A stretch of 64,000 nucleotides of DNA from positions 4,758 through 68,757 of the forward strand of contig QXVZ01007322.1 of assembly GCA_008931825.1 (NCBI GenBank). The letters are read 5' to 3'. The stretch is from Phallusia fumigata (taxonomy: Eukaryota > Chordata > Ascidiacea > Phlebobranchia > Ascidiidae). Every line of letters begins with the position of its first letter. The stretch's first letter is position 1. The notes under the pieces are model-generated. The model saw only the letters and a list, made by a program, of their open reading frames with translations. It was not told where the DNA came from and made no database searches. A program made the position numbers and the translations under genes. Positions 39,839-53,000 of the stretch are shown here, piece after piece.

Positions 39839-42800
39839 TTACTTTTCCATTAAGTGCATTTCATTTGCAGCCTTGAGTATTTGTCTTGTGCATTCCTTAC
39901 TTCTTGGGGAGTTGTTGAATACAAGTAACCCACCAACATTGGCCCAAGGGCATGCAGGAATTGGATTCTGGTCTTTATATTTAACTTGGGTAAGATGCAG
40001 AGAGTCGCAATGGAAATTCTCATCTGTATGAAATATCAAGTATGTAAAACCTAAACACTTCAGCTTATTTGGTGATGCAGTAACACTTTTTACAGCAGCA
40101 TTAAAAAAACAATCACTGCCATATTTTGTGCCAGTATAATGACGACAAAAAACGACCTACACCATAACAGCATATGTAACTAAGGGTACATAAAAATGAT
40201 CTGATATTAGGGCCTGTTGGTCAACGAATAGGACAGATTAAAACCTGTCATACAATTTCCAAAAATCTAGAATTCTTTTAGGTGCAATTGTTGCTACCAA
40301 AAACACAAATGGCACTTTTGAAATGGAGGCCCATAACAAACTTACTTGAACACTTGACTGCTTCCCTTAAAGTAACAATATTTCCACCAAGCGCCATAGA
40401 AATAGCTTGTGTAGCGCAGGTATCCCACTTGTAGCAAGCGTCATCAGAATAAACAAAAACATCAACCAGACCCAATATAACACAGAGAGACTTGTACCCG
40501 GCCCCACTGGCCATACACAACTGAGCATTTGGAATCTTGGGTATCAGGTTGCTAATTGGTTGGTCATGGGTGCTTGACACAACCAAGTATTCAGTATTAT
40601 TTGAACGCTTTTCAATGTTCTCCTGCAAACAGATTATACTTAATGTTTGATATCTGAGTTTTTAACTTTTTGGCATTGAGTCATTTGTTTTGTGTAACTT
40701 AGCGCAGCTCTTTCTGACTAATTGATTTGCATTGTAAATCTATATTTGACTTGTGTGACTCAATTTTTCACGATAGACTCAATGGCTACTGTCACAAAAC
40801 TTAAACACAAAATTTGTAAATATTTAATGTAAAAAGTTATGTTTAGTATCCCAACTTGTCTAAATCATTTTGGACTATACATTCTTTATTGGCAAAAAAT
40901 GTTAAGTCACCTTGAAAATATGTTTGCAGTTTGTAATCCTTTTTTCATTGTGACAAATTCCCCAAAAGCACCTTTCTTTCCAGCTGCTGCTATAAAAAAG
41001 ACAAATTAAGTTATGGCATAAACCCGTTAGCTGAACGCTACATAAACATGTCAATTATAGCCTAAAAAAACATGAAAGCCTATATTTAAAATAAGATCTG
41101 CCCCAAAATAGTTATGCTATCCACATGTTAAATCTTTAAGCAAAACCAAAGACTGCATGTGGTGAATGTGGTGTTGTGTCACTACCAGGTCATACAATAT
41201 ATACATACACATAAAGATGCATTTATTGTCAGGAAACATGGTTGATTATAGTTAATGTGTTATGAGAGTTGCCCCTTGGGAAATAAATGCAATATACCTT
41301 GTCTCCATCTTTTCATAGAACGGTTGATAAACAACTCCTACAATTGGAAAACCAGTCTGAATATTGTAAGCACCAATCAGCACTGTTACACAGTGTAAAC
41401 CTTTTGCATGGACACAATTGCAATCTACTAAGCCCTCTTCAATTCCTTTTACATATTGTGAAGTGCCATCTAAAAAATGAAATGTTGTTAGGTTAATCAA
41501 AATAACTTAAACTGTGGGAATGAACCTAAAAATACAAAAAAAAAACATGAATGAACTTAAAAAACACAAAAAAACATGCAGATTCGAATCCAAATTTTCA
41601 TGTTTATTTCAGGTGATTGGAAACAACATGTTTTCATTCAAAACAGCATGTAATTGCGTGTACCGTATTTTACGGACCATAAGGCGTAATTTAAATCCTT
41701 TTTTTTCTTCATCAATTGATCGTGCGCCTAATGTATGGATCAAGTAGTGTTTCGTTGCCTACACTCAAAACCAGTACCAATACTATTATTATGTAAATAT
41801 ACCACCGTCTTATACAATAAACTACGGTAAAAGCAACTAGCAACTGTGATATTCACTAGGCTCATTTTTTCTTTTGCTCGTACTATTGTGACTTGCTTAC
41901 ATTTATTACGTAACAAGTAAATCGCACAACTGCTGAATTCCGACACAGAAGATGAAGAATTTGATGGATTTCTGGAGGAGGAAAAAACTGTACTTGTTTT
42001 GAGATTTTAATTTTTGTTCGTTTGATCGTTTCTTTGAATAAAATACAATAACCATAAAAAATATTGAGCATTTTTGTTTAATGAGCTTTATACGGTAACA
42101 CATACTCCTTAAAATACGTTGCGTTCTATAGCCCGGTGCGCCTTATGTATGAACAAAAAACTAATCAAAGCAATTTATTGACAGTGCGCCTTATAATCGG
42201 GTGCGCTTTATGGTCCGTAAAATACGGTACTCAATTTGACTGCACTTTGTATTGATGCAAGCAACATTAACAGATGCAACAGCCAACACAGTGCCATTTG
42301 TTTTTACCTGATGCTCAGCATGTTCAATGTGATAATAACAACACAAGGGTGCAACAAATAATGGGACTATTTCCACCATAATGGCCTTTCTGTGGCATTT
42401 GCAAAAATTCAGATGCATCATCAAACACGCAATTCTATTTAGTCAGAACATCCCTTTTTAGAAGCTTGGCACGATTAAACTCAATAACATACCTATAGGA
42501 TCAATCCAAAAAGCCACTTGGTCAACATTGATTTCACATTCCCCAATAAGTTTCAGTTCATTGGTTGTAGGGTAGTTGCTTGTTACTTCTACATTGTCAT
42601 GGGCGGCTTGGGCAAGTAGTCTAAAATACATTAAACAGCCTTACAAATACAAACATAGCAGTTTATATAATTTTGTGCAATTTGCTGTGTTTCGATAAGA
42701 AGATACAGGTCAGTACTTGTGTGTGAAAAATTTTCTAAATTTCGACAAAAGCTGTTTTCAATATCAGGACAAGCTTGTATCTTCTTATTGAGACTATTCA

Positions 42801-43865
42801 AAGCTGTTAACTGTGTGCTATGTTTCAATGCCCGAAAAGCAGAATTAAAGTCCCCAAATGAAACTACAGCCCCTCATTCCCTGTGGGTCTAAGCCCCTCC
42901 TCTCCCCCCTTTCCTCGCGAAGAGTGATTGGTCAGGGAGCCCTTTTGACTGCTTCTTTCAATGACCCTTTCCAGTCTCAATTTATATTGTGGCAAACTCA
43001 TGCAGGTACATCCCAGTCTCATAACGCTATTTAATGGCAGTGTAACTGCAGCATGTTTTTCAATGATCTACATTTGTGCCATCAACTTGTTTGAGGTCGA
43101 TCTTGTTTTAGCATCCACTTGGTGAATGTTTTTGAGCCACAGTGTCACAAGTCTTGTACTCAGTCCGTAACCAAGCAGACTGAAATCATTTTAATTATTT
43201 TTAGCATCTCATTTAACATTAGTATAACCTTGGTGCACTTTTGTTTCCATTGACCACTTTTGCAAGCAAGTCGGTTGTTTCCTCAACTGATTTCTCCACT
43301 TTTACAAAAATCGTTTCTCCAAGTGTGTTTGTAAATTCATTGTTTTCTTCTCCATAAACCCGCTTACCAATACCTGGGAACTGATTTAAATAAAGTGATA
43401 ACATTTTTGCATGTAATAAAAGACAAAATAAGACAACAGACTGATATACAAAATATTAAGTGGCTTAGCTGTCCCAAAGATTGGGAAAAAGTTTATCCTC
43501 ACTTCCAAAAAACATGAAATTGCTAAGCTTATTTTACCAATGTTCCACAGTTCCTATAAATATGTTGCTTCATATTGTGAAAAGTTAACACTTGATTTGG
43601 TGCTATTACACACTTCGTCACCAAACAGAATTAAGACTAGAAAGCTAATCCTGACTAGTGCACAAACCTCTTTTTCGAGTTCCGCTTTTGCTACTTGTTG
43701 AATAAAAACATCAGCCAACGTCTTAAAATCTAAATCATTGCTCTTTAATCTTCCTTTTTCCTGGATTAGGATTTCAAACAAGGCTGTTTCAGCTCGACAA
43801 AGTTGGGCAATTTTCGTAGCCTTTTGGCCTGCTTTTAGCATTCCCAGTAGCAGTTTTTCAGCCAT
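39839..43865 (-). CDS. INPP1: Inositol polyphosphate 1-phosphatase
   Basis: Seven phase-consistent exons, 43865-43668, 43380-43229, 42620-42493, 41469-41298, 40989-40911, 40622-40346 and 40023-39839, encode 330 residues (human 399; the loss is mainly in the middle and C-terminal loops). The enzyme removes the 1-phosphate from Ins(1,4)P2 and Ins(1,3,4)P3, needs Mg2+ and is lithium-sensitive. The metal-site motifs are intact: DFKTLAD, GEENNEFTN (human GEESNEFTN), WIDPIDGTSQYVKG (the D-P-I-D-x-T motif) and YKWDTCATQAI (human FKWDSCAAHAI). Further matches are KVVNGNKSAP, LHCVTVLIGAYNIQTGFPIV, WKERCFWGI and SGAGYKSLCVI. The ATG at 43865 gives MAEKLLLGMLKAGQKATKIA, aligned with the human N-terminus. 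The intron between 42493 and 41469 carries a MITE. Confidence 0.95.
41663..42227. mobile_element. TA-flanked MITE with 25-bp inverted ends (Tc1/mariner/pogo-type)
   Basis: The left end CCGTATTTTACGGACCATAA (41663 on) is mirrored by the right end TTATGGTCCGTAAAATACGG (to 42227). A TA dinucleotide lies directly outside each end (41661-41662 and 42228-42229), as in TA-target elements. A second pair of subterminal words, GTGCGCCTAATGTATG near 41723 and GTGCGCCTTATGTATG near 42137, repeats in direct orientation. 565 bases, with no transposase frame, so non-autonomous. It sits in an INPP1 intron. Assignment beyond TA-target elements is not certain. Confidence 0.85.
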
Positions 43866-46800
43866 TTTCGTTTGTTTAGTAAGCCTATACAATAGCCACT
43901 TCTGCCTCTTACACAAGGTATTGTGTGCAACTTTTTGTAGGCCCACAACGGAAATTGCGTCACACTGAAAAATAAACAGCTCGGTTGTATCGATCAGGGG
44001 AATTACCTCTGTCTGTATGACGTAGACCTGTTAGACCGTGATAATTAGTCATGCGTAAAATATTAAATAGTATCTCTATGAAACAATATTATAGCTTTGT
44101 AATTGGACTGATGTTTAGTTGTAAAGTTCGATTTGTTTGAGAAACAGTTTTCTATGAACTGCAAAATGGTTATTCAGATATAGTCAACCTTATTTTCATC
44201 TTTTAGGAGGTTTGAAACTTACCAACAGTTTCATATTTTAAGCTTGCAAAGTCGTGCACGTAACAAACCATCACGCCATAAAATTTAAGCTTACTTTGTG
44301 ATTCAGCCATAAACAGACAATGTCGCAAAGGTTTTGAAAGTTGAAAACACAGTCAACCGCGTAACGATGGGAAGTTGATATTTGATTAATGAGGAAGCAG
44401 CTCCAAACAACATTACAACTTAGTGCGCAACTTCAATTCGTCAGCAATACGTCATGAGTTCAACTTAATTAGCTAAAGTTCCCATAAGTAGGTAGTTTCC
44501 TCTTTAGCTCTAAGTGACAGTTCACATGCAGAAAATGCCCCTATACATTAGTCGCAAGTAGCCAGCGCCCGGTTGCATGTGAGATACATTTTAAAGATGT
44601 TCATTTATTGGCTAAAGCGGAGGTTGTGTTGGGGATACCATATATTAACCAAACCTTGCGTGAGGTTGACGTTAAACAAATGCAATACAGTATACGCTAC
44701 ATACTCTTTGTTGGAAAGTATAGCCAACGTTTTGTCGGTAAAAGGGTCGTGTAAATGACATCATCCATAGCGTTTAAACATATGTATTCCAACTTTTGTG
44801 TTCACGGCGTAAACAAATAACATACGTCAGCGAAAATCTCCAATAAGCTGAATTTATGTAGATTTGCAAGCCAGTAATCTGCTTGAAGGACAAGTTCTAC
44901 AGTTAGGCTTATATGGTTTTGTCGTGACTGATTGTAATTACAACAATAGACCTATTTGTATTAACTAATAATCTCTGACAAGACTCTGACTAATAAAGAT
45001 CATTTCCGTCCTTGATAGAGATCATTTCCGCAATGATGTCACGAGTTGAATTGATAATAAAATGGTTGTAAGGTCAATTGACATGCTTGTCTAAAGGGGT
45101 TTCGCAAACGATCAGTTTGCAGTTATTCGTTTGAATGTTTGTGTCTTGACTGCAAGCATAAAAGCGTTCGTCGATACAATTTAGGCTATGTGGCAAAACT
45201 GATACAACAGCGAAAATATGCAATCTATTAAGCATCTGTACAAACTATAACGGAATTTGTAATCTCTCTCTCATGTTGTGTTATGATATTTTGTTGAACA
45301 AGGATATTTTAGGTAGATTAATTAGACCTCGGTTAAAACTGTCGGTGATCAGATCGATATCAAAATAGATCACATAAATTTGAACACTTTTGTGTCTACG
45401 CATTCAAATTTAGTTTTCAAACCATAAATGTATAACACAGTCTGAAAATCTACATGAAACATCATTTTATTGAACAGTAAACACTTAACATATTAGTACA
45501 GCTTGTAGCTTTTCAATTTCTTGTGAGGTATGTGCCCAGAATGTGGATTTGCATATCCAGCGAACGCGTGTGCTGATAGATGTCCATTGTAACTGTTTTA
45601 TTACGTCAGTCAGATGTGTTGGCAGCATGACAGTCAACCCTTTCTACTGCATGCTTCTGGATATCCGTTGAATTGCCAAGATGCTGCACGGATTTGCTGG
45701 CAGAAAGGCGTGGCAGAAAGTTGGCAGTTTAGCACGGAGAAAGTTTCTGTCCTCAAAGGGAACATTGCATTGATGGATGTATATAAGAAAGGCAGTTTTA
45801 GTTTCGACTTAGCTGGTATATGAGCATTTTAGTCAACGATTGTACCTCTAAAGGCATGTTTATATTCTTAAGCATTAAACAAGTGTTAGTGTGTTGTAGT
45901 AAGATAATATTGCAAATAAATCCGAGTATCGAGTTTCTATGTTGATATTTGTTTTTGCAAGCTTTGTTAAACTTGTCTAACCTCAACGTAATTGAAAAGC
46001 TTAAAACTTAATTGGGTTAAAATGACACAAAAAAAACAAATTAAGTGACCTGTTTCAGCAGCTGAATCGATTAAGTTTATTACAAAACCTAAGAAAGATA
46101 TCAAGCCGGTTAAAGTAAATAGCAAACTCTGTTTAAATATTTACGCACGCTGTACATCTCCTTGGTCAGTTATCCGACGACAGTGCAATATTTTTGCTAC
46201 AGGGGCAGTTGCTTTTAGTCCTTATAGCGTTTGTAGGAAGAACGTACATTTTATTTTGTATCGAAATGTATGTGGGTATATACAAGCAAAGATCGGAAGC
46301 CATGTATACGTTTTTCCTACATTTACTGTGCTGAATTAATGGCAATCTTCCTCCGCCTTGAGAATCCAAACAGCTTAAAAAAGAGTGAAAGTATTTTTTC
46401 TCTTAATTGTGCAGACAAAGGGAGTGTAACAAAACACAGTTGCTTGCCCATGTTATAATGACTCGTGGTTTTATGACACTTTTTGTCTAAATTGTCCATA
46501 TGGCTCAGTATCATTACGGACAGTTAGATTCCACGACGATAGGTTTTACAACCGATGCAGAAACTCTCTCGAATCGAGAGAAACAAAAAAAGAAATTAAA
46601 CTTCGGTGTCGTTTAAATTGTACGGCGTTTAGATTTTTTGTCAGTGGTCCGTAAGTGCGGTATTGTTTACATCCAACATACCAAAAGAGGTAGCTTGCGT
46701 TGCGCAGATAGCTGTAGCGAAGTTTTAGCGCCTAAATCAATTCTAACACAAACACAGGATTACAAATATAGTTAAAAGCAGGTGTTTTCACTTATTTACA

Positions 46801-47055
46801 TGATTTATCTGAAACGTTGCGACGGTTTAGTACACGGGGCTCGTTAGGAAACCCGTTTCAAGTTAGCAAAATCATGTTAAGTGCTGTATCAGGCAATCTA
46901 ATGTTAATTTGCGTGTTTAAATGCGCATAGCTGTATTTTGGCGTTACATTAACACGGTCCTAACACGTATGTTTCTTTTGCAGTGTTTTTTTGCAAACTG
47001 TAGTTTGGGCTTTTGTATGTGTTTGAAATTCCGAAAGAAGTCCCCAGAAAGAATT
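43866..47055. other. Divergent intergenic region, INPP1 / secretagogin
   Basis: About 3.2 kb without a supported gene. Frames at 44573-44758, 45614-45823 and 46270-46458 lack splice context and resemblance. A duplicated AGATCATTTCCG (44997-45008 and 45019-45030) contains ETS-like CGGAA cores on the minus strand. A small hairpin CTCTCGAATCGAGAG lies near 46567-46581. A strong splice acceptor ends at 46983, ahead of the secretagogin start. Confidence 0.5.
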
Positions 47056-50000
47056 ATGACCCTCCCGGGAGGTTTGGTTTTGCCAGCTTTGAAGGCTACG
47101 CAGTTCGCCGATATTTGGAAGGAGTTTGACATCAATGGTAAACGTTTGCTCAATTGCTTTGACCAAAAAGAAATTAAATACGGTGTTGAAATGTAGCCGC
47201 AATGTAAATTTGGTATTAGATAGGAACGAAATACGTGGTAATGACGTCATAATGTCACGTGCAGTGTGAGGCCGTTTGCTTCACAATGACGTCATTATGT
47301 TTACTAAACATCTTCCCTTTTTTGCAACACCGTAGTTAAAGGAGAAAAAAGGTTGTGAAAGTGGTATACCAGGTTTAGAAAACGCAAGTAAATTCAAGAT
47401 CTATCAAAATCTGTACAATCTTTTTAACCATGCACTTAAACTGTTCTAACTAACAACGCCACGTCCATACCAGCACATTTTTACACACCTATCAGTTACA
47501 ATGCGATGATTAATTAAAACGGATACTCACCCGCACGCACACGTCAATCAAAACAAGATATCCTAGGGCTTCGGGAGAGTCGCACAGTTTCCAGCGGACG
47601 ACCAACGCCCAAAATGTGCTTCCCTGGTCAAATACGCTAACCACGCGATTTGCTGACATGTTGCGTTCAGGTTTGCATGCACGGCATGTACATGAGATGT
47701 ATGCACAATGTATCCGGGTCTGGGATTTTTCTACAGTTTGTGGATATTGTTGATTTTGAACATATTGGCCTTGGGTGTTTTGATCTTGGGATATTTGAGT
47801 GTTTTGAATAAAATCTTAATCATAGCAACCACAGGGCAAGGTCTCATGAAAAAAGGTGAAACTTTGTTTGGCGCAGCTAATGCGATTCGGAAGCCGCATG
47901 CACTTAACCTTGTGACGTCCAACACTCACGTAATCTGATGGCGCAAGTTGAATGGTAACTTTCAAACAAGCATTGTGTCATATTTAAATAATCGGTCTTG
48001 TGTTAAAATAATTTGTCATCGATGTACCTTCCTTTGGTAATTTTTTGCCATGAGCGCTTTGTTTTCTTGAATTTATCATGTAGAAATTGAGTGTGGGTTG
48101 CAGCACAGTTGTGCTTTTAGAAAAACTATTGATGTTTTGGACCACAACATACTTACATATAATTATCGGCTGTGCTGTATTCCTTATATGTGAATATTTA
48201 TAGCATTGGAATGCCGGCACTTTTTATTTGTATTTTCAGACAACGGCCACATAGATGGAAATGAAGTAGACGCTTTCTTTTACGAACTGTCAAAAAGACT
48301 CCTGAAAAAGGTAACAAAGTTAGATTCAAACTTCGTTTGTAAACAGTGAACAGTTGTTGGTAATTTTACATGTACTGTGGTAATTCTATATCACCCCACG
48401 TTTTGGCATTGATTTAAACACGTGACAATCTTATGACGACGCTATCACAATCTTTACACATACTATTAAAACTTCCGCAATCTATGACGTCAAAGGGCCA
48501 CTGAAAGTTTGCGCTTGCAGTAGTTTGGGCCTAACAAGCTGTTAACGACGTAATTCATTCACAAATCGGTGTTGGTACGTTTGGTGCGAAGAAGCGACGC
48601 CAAAGTTAATGACATGGCACTATTTCTGCTCTTCATTGTTATGACAACATTGGGTCAAAAATACTCACGTGGTTTGATTAATTAAAACGCTCAAACCCCT
48701 GTTAGAACATCAACTGCGTTATAACCTTGTGATGTACTTGGTCGAAGTGTTTTCAAAGCGTTTTCACAATCAAATACCGGCTTCTCAAAAACTAACCATA
48801 ATATGGATTTTAATGAAAAATAAAGGTTTTTTCACCCGTCTTCCTGCCTTTTCAAGCAGAAGCGGCATATTGATTAAAATTTCATCATTTTATCGATTAT
48901 CCGCCAATCCATCTTTTACCCTCTTTTTTTATATTTTCGCGACATGGCAGAACAAAGAGTGTCTGTATTACGTTGTGCTAATTTGTGGATCATCTGTAAT
49001 ATCTCGTGTTCTTTGATCAACTATCAGTATGGTTATGGTTTGCGGGAGAGCACAATAAACTCCTTATGCACTATGCTTGTAGTAATTACACCATTTTTGA
49101 AGATGTGTCAATCAAGGACAAAAAATTGTAAAAAACGCACTACATTACTCTACTCAAAGGTCCAAAACATGCAATTCGGCATTCATACTGTGGTTCAAAA
49201 TCAACAGGTTTAATATCAACGTTACTTATTATACCTGAATGTTTATTTTGTGCCGCCGTTGACTGGACGTGCGAAACGTGATATTACTTGCCCAGGGTCG
49301 ACACAGTCAGACGTTTCGCCCAAAGTGTGTAGGTTTTTCAACATAAACCAAGTTTTATGTTCCAAACAGTGGTCCTTGTTGGCATAACTTAGCTTAGTTT
49401 TTGGCCTGACCAAAAATATATGCATTGTAGATCGAAACGAGCTGAATATTTATGCTGCTAGATGCTAGAGAATAGCAAAAAATCATTTGTTCTCCCACTC
49501 CCACGCTTTGCGCCAACCGAGGACAAATAATAACAAAGAACTGTTTGAAACGTTCCAAATTTTCATCATATGCACTGGCAGCTGTTTAGGGTTTACCCTC
49601 TTGACATGTCACGCTTCCTAAACCGTTCATTAATAATTTAGGAGCCCACAGCCGAAGAGCATGCGTCCATCAAACGAACTTTCATGTCTGCCTACGATAA
49701 AAGCAAGGACGGTAGGATTTCTATGAACGAGGTAAACAATTTATGTGTCACACAAAAGTTTGGAGTGACAGTTTGTCATGGTATATGGATAAACTAAACT
49801 TTATCGGTACTCTGGGCCCACATATTTTTGTGGTGGTGTTTGAATCCACAACTTTTACTAGTTAAACTAAACTTTTTGTGGATTTTTTGTAGTTAGCGAA
49901 GATGTTACTACCAGAAGACGAAGAGTTTCTTCTTCTTTTCCGGAGAACGATTCCACTCGAATCAAGCGTCACTTTTATGCAGGTACAAAACTTGAAACTT

Positions 50001-53000
50001 TAGTTTGTGGTTTTATATGGCATTTATGGGCTGTTTACAATTACGTTTGCACCTAAACCGGATTCGGAGCGAGCCTAATGCAGACAACTGCATCAAAGTT
50101 TTTTAATAGAGGGTCAAAATAAAAATTAAAAGAATGTAGGGTTTTAACGTTGCTTAGTGCACTGTATATACATGACTATAAAGCCTAAACATCATTATAG
50201 CTGACTGCACAAAGCTCGTTTGGAACCCGCTTAAGGCGTACAAAAGCGTAAATTAGCGGGGTATGTAACGTCAAAGCAGGATAATTTGTAACACAGAAAC
50301 ACATCTTTTTCAAACTCAATGGAGTTTATGGCAGGGTTTCTATACGTTTTGGCTGCTTATAACATCATTGTGTTAGAACAGCCCTTTTCTAGAATCCTGT
50401 CTGACGATAAGCCGCATTTTAGCCGCACCATTATATTTCCTCAAACCGCTTGATCTGCTCTCAGGAAACGCCAATCTTGTGTAAATGCTGTAAAATTCTC
50501 ATTCTGTGTACGGTTTTACCAATGTTCTTGCAATTTTCTTTCTGTGGCTGCTAAGATTATTATATTGCAGTGTATCTCAAACTGGCTTGGTGCAATTTTT
50601 TAAGTAAACGTGCTTAGAATCTCTGTTAAAACTTTTTTATTTGGATGGGATAGTTTTTCACAACATTTCAGTTCCAATTTTCGTTTAGATTTGGCGGAAA
50701 TACGACAAAAACCGAAGCGGATTTCTCGACGTAAAGGAATTACAAGTAAGAATATGTTTACACTTGAAGTGTGCAGTTCCCGAAAACGGGTTTCCATTGT
50801 ATTTATATACAACTGTCATACCGAAACAGCGCATACCGACGACCTGTGTTGAACAAACAAAGCCCAATATAAATTGCCTTATTGGGAAATCCATCAAAGG
50901 CTGATGAAATATTCATTTTATTTTATTTTTGAACGCGGCAAAAGAAAGCCTAAAGGGAAAACACTCATTCTACAAAAACACTAGGCCACTACAAATACAA
51001 CCACAATTATTTAAAAACTGCTGCAAAAGTTTGTTTTATTTTAACTTTGGTAAGCAGGACAGCGTCTAACTGCATCATACAGGTAATGACCCGCCGTTCA
51101 CCTGTCACGCTGCAGTTCGAAACTCCTTAGGTTTCCTGCTTTAATTTAAACGCCCTCACCTTCCTTTCCTCCAACACTCAAAAAATTATCAAAAATTTAT
51201 CAGTTTACTTTAAAATGTAATCTGTCACTAAACAGTTCCCTTGGGTCAGCCTGTAACAACAAATTGAAGCCGTTTTATTCGACTAGGTGGTTGGCTGGAG
51301 CTGCTGAATAATTATACCTTGTCGTTTTAACATTAATTATTCAGTAGTAAAACAGGCGAAGGTGTCAGATCTTCTGATGACACACATTTGTTTCTTGTTT
51401 CTATTCTTATGTCGTTTTAGCTTTAAAACAGGGCATGTAAATTGAGAAGGCTTGTCAACTATACGAATTTTAGCTGTTGTGACAAAATTTTGTGTACACT
51501 TTTTTAACATTAAAGTTTTGTTTCGTCCAGAACTTCATCTGTGATTACGTCACAGCGGCTGGCGCACACGTTTCCTCTAAGAAGCTAAAAGAATACGCAA
51601 AGAGCATTGTGGGTAGTATTCTTATTATTAAATTAAAAGATGACGTTGAATGTGGCAGGCAAAACAGAATAGTCTCTCACAATTTTGCGTAAATGCGTCA
51701 TGCCTTGTAAAAACTGAAACAAATTGACAGGTATAAAAACAAATTGACAGGTTAAAACTAAATTTTCCGAGCAGTATGTTTAGCATTATTGTGTTCAGAT
51801 GAAATTATTTGACCGAAACGGGGACAAGCTTCTCGACTTACAAGACATGGCCCGCCTGGTCAATTGTTCCGAAAACTTTCTCCTCCAGTTCCAAATACAG
51901 GTTAGTTGGTTGGTTTCATTTTTATATTCAGTGGGGGGATCAATGACTGTTTGTGCGTCTCGAGTTTTTCAATGTACGTGACTGGGTAACCTTTTATTGG
52001 TTCAATGTATATTGGATTAATGTCGTCTAAATTTCTTGTGCAGATACTAGGACGGGATTAGAAACTAGCTTTGCAGTACAATGCGTTTAGGTTAACCACT
52101 CGGCTATCTTGACGGTTAATATGCATTTTGTTATGTTATTGATTTTTTACCTTGTTTTAGCGGTTTGGTTGAACACTTTTAAGTTTACCATCCTGTTTAT
52201 TTAAAGGATGGTGCCCCTGCCGCCCGACGAAGAGATTTCGAGAAGATTTTCAGCCACTACGACCAGGTTTTTATTTGAGAAATGCGCTACAAAAATATAG
52301 AACTTTCATTTCAAATAATTTATAAAAGCAAAATTGGTAAAACGTATTTGAACAAAACGTTCCTGTTAAAAATTAGGTTTTTGGGGGCATACAGATTTTT
52401 TGGTACCATTTTTTTGGTTGTCTTGTAACCAACATCCTTAGCAATACTCGGGTTTTACAAGAAATAATTTCTTTTACCTTTTAGAGCCAGACCGGGGCGT
52501 TGGAGGGAGCGGAATTGGATGGATTTGTGAAAGACATGATGGAGCTTATTCGGGTGAGCGGTTCAAACATGGATATGTTAAGACACGAAAGCAGCGAAGT
52601 AAGGGAGTTATGGACAGGGGCATGACACACGAAAGATGCATTCAAGCAACCATGAATGAGGCTTGCTTTCAAAACATTTTTTTCTTTTTGACTGGAGTGG
52701 GTTATGGTTTAGTTTGGTTGGACTGCAGTGTCTGTATCGAATTTTTGGATTATTTTTAAATTTTTTTAAAGCAACTTTGTTACAAATGACATAAGCATGT
52801 ATGTCCCCTATTTCACATAGCTAGCTGTAAATGCGCGTTTAAAACTTGAATTCACACATAATTAACAAACTTCTCCCAAAGAAACCTTTTTTCCATTGGT
52901 TTGGTATCAAACATAACGGTTAATATACAAAGAGGTAGAAAATCATTACAAAATTATGTCCCTATTTTATGTAAACCTAACATGTCGTAATAATTACAAT

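Noticed and set aside
45614-45823. 69-residue frame in the INPP1-secretagogin spacer
   Set aside because: No splice context, no known motif, and isolated in AT-rich sequence.
46567-46581. Short palindrome CTCTCGAATCGAGAG
   Set aside because: Only 7-bp arms; expected by chance in a window of this size.
51304-51344. Hairpin as a microRNA precursor
   Set aside because: The stem is only 11 bp and does not extend outward; too short for a pre-miRNA.
52051-52113. Functional tRNA(Ser/Leu) gene
   Set aside because: Too short, no anticodon stem or variable arm, and a damaged B-box.
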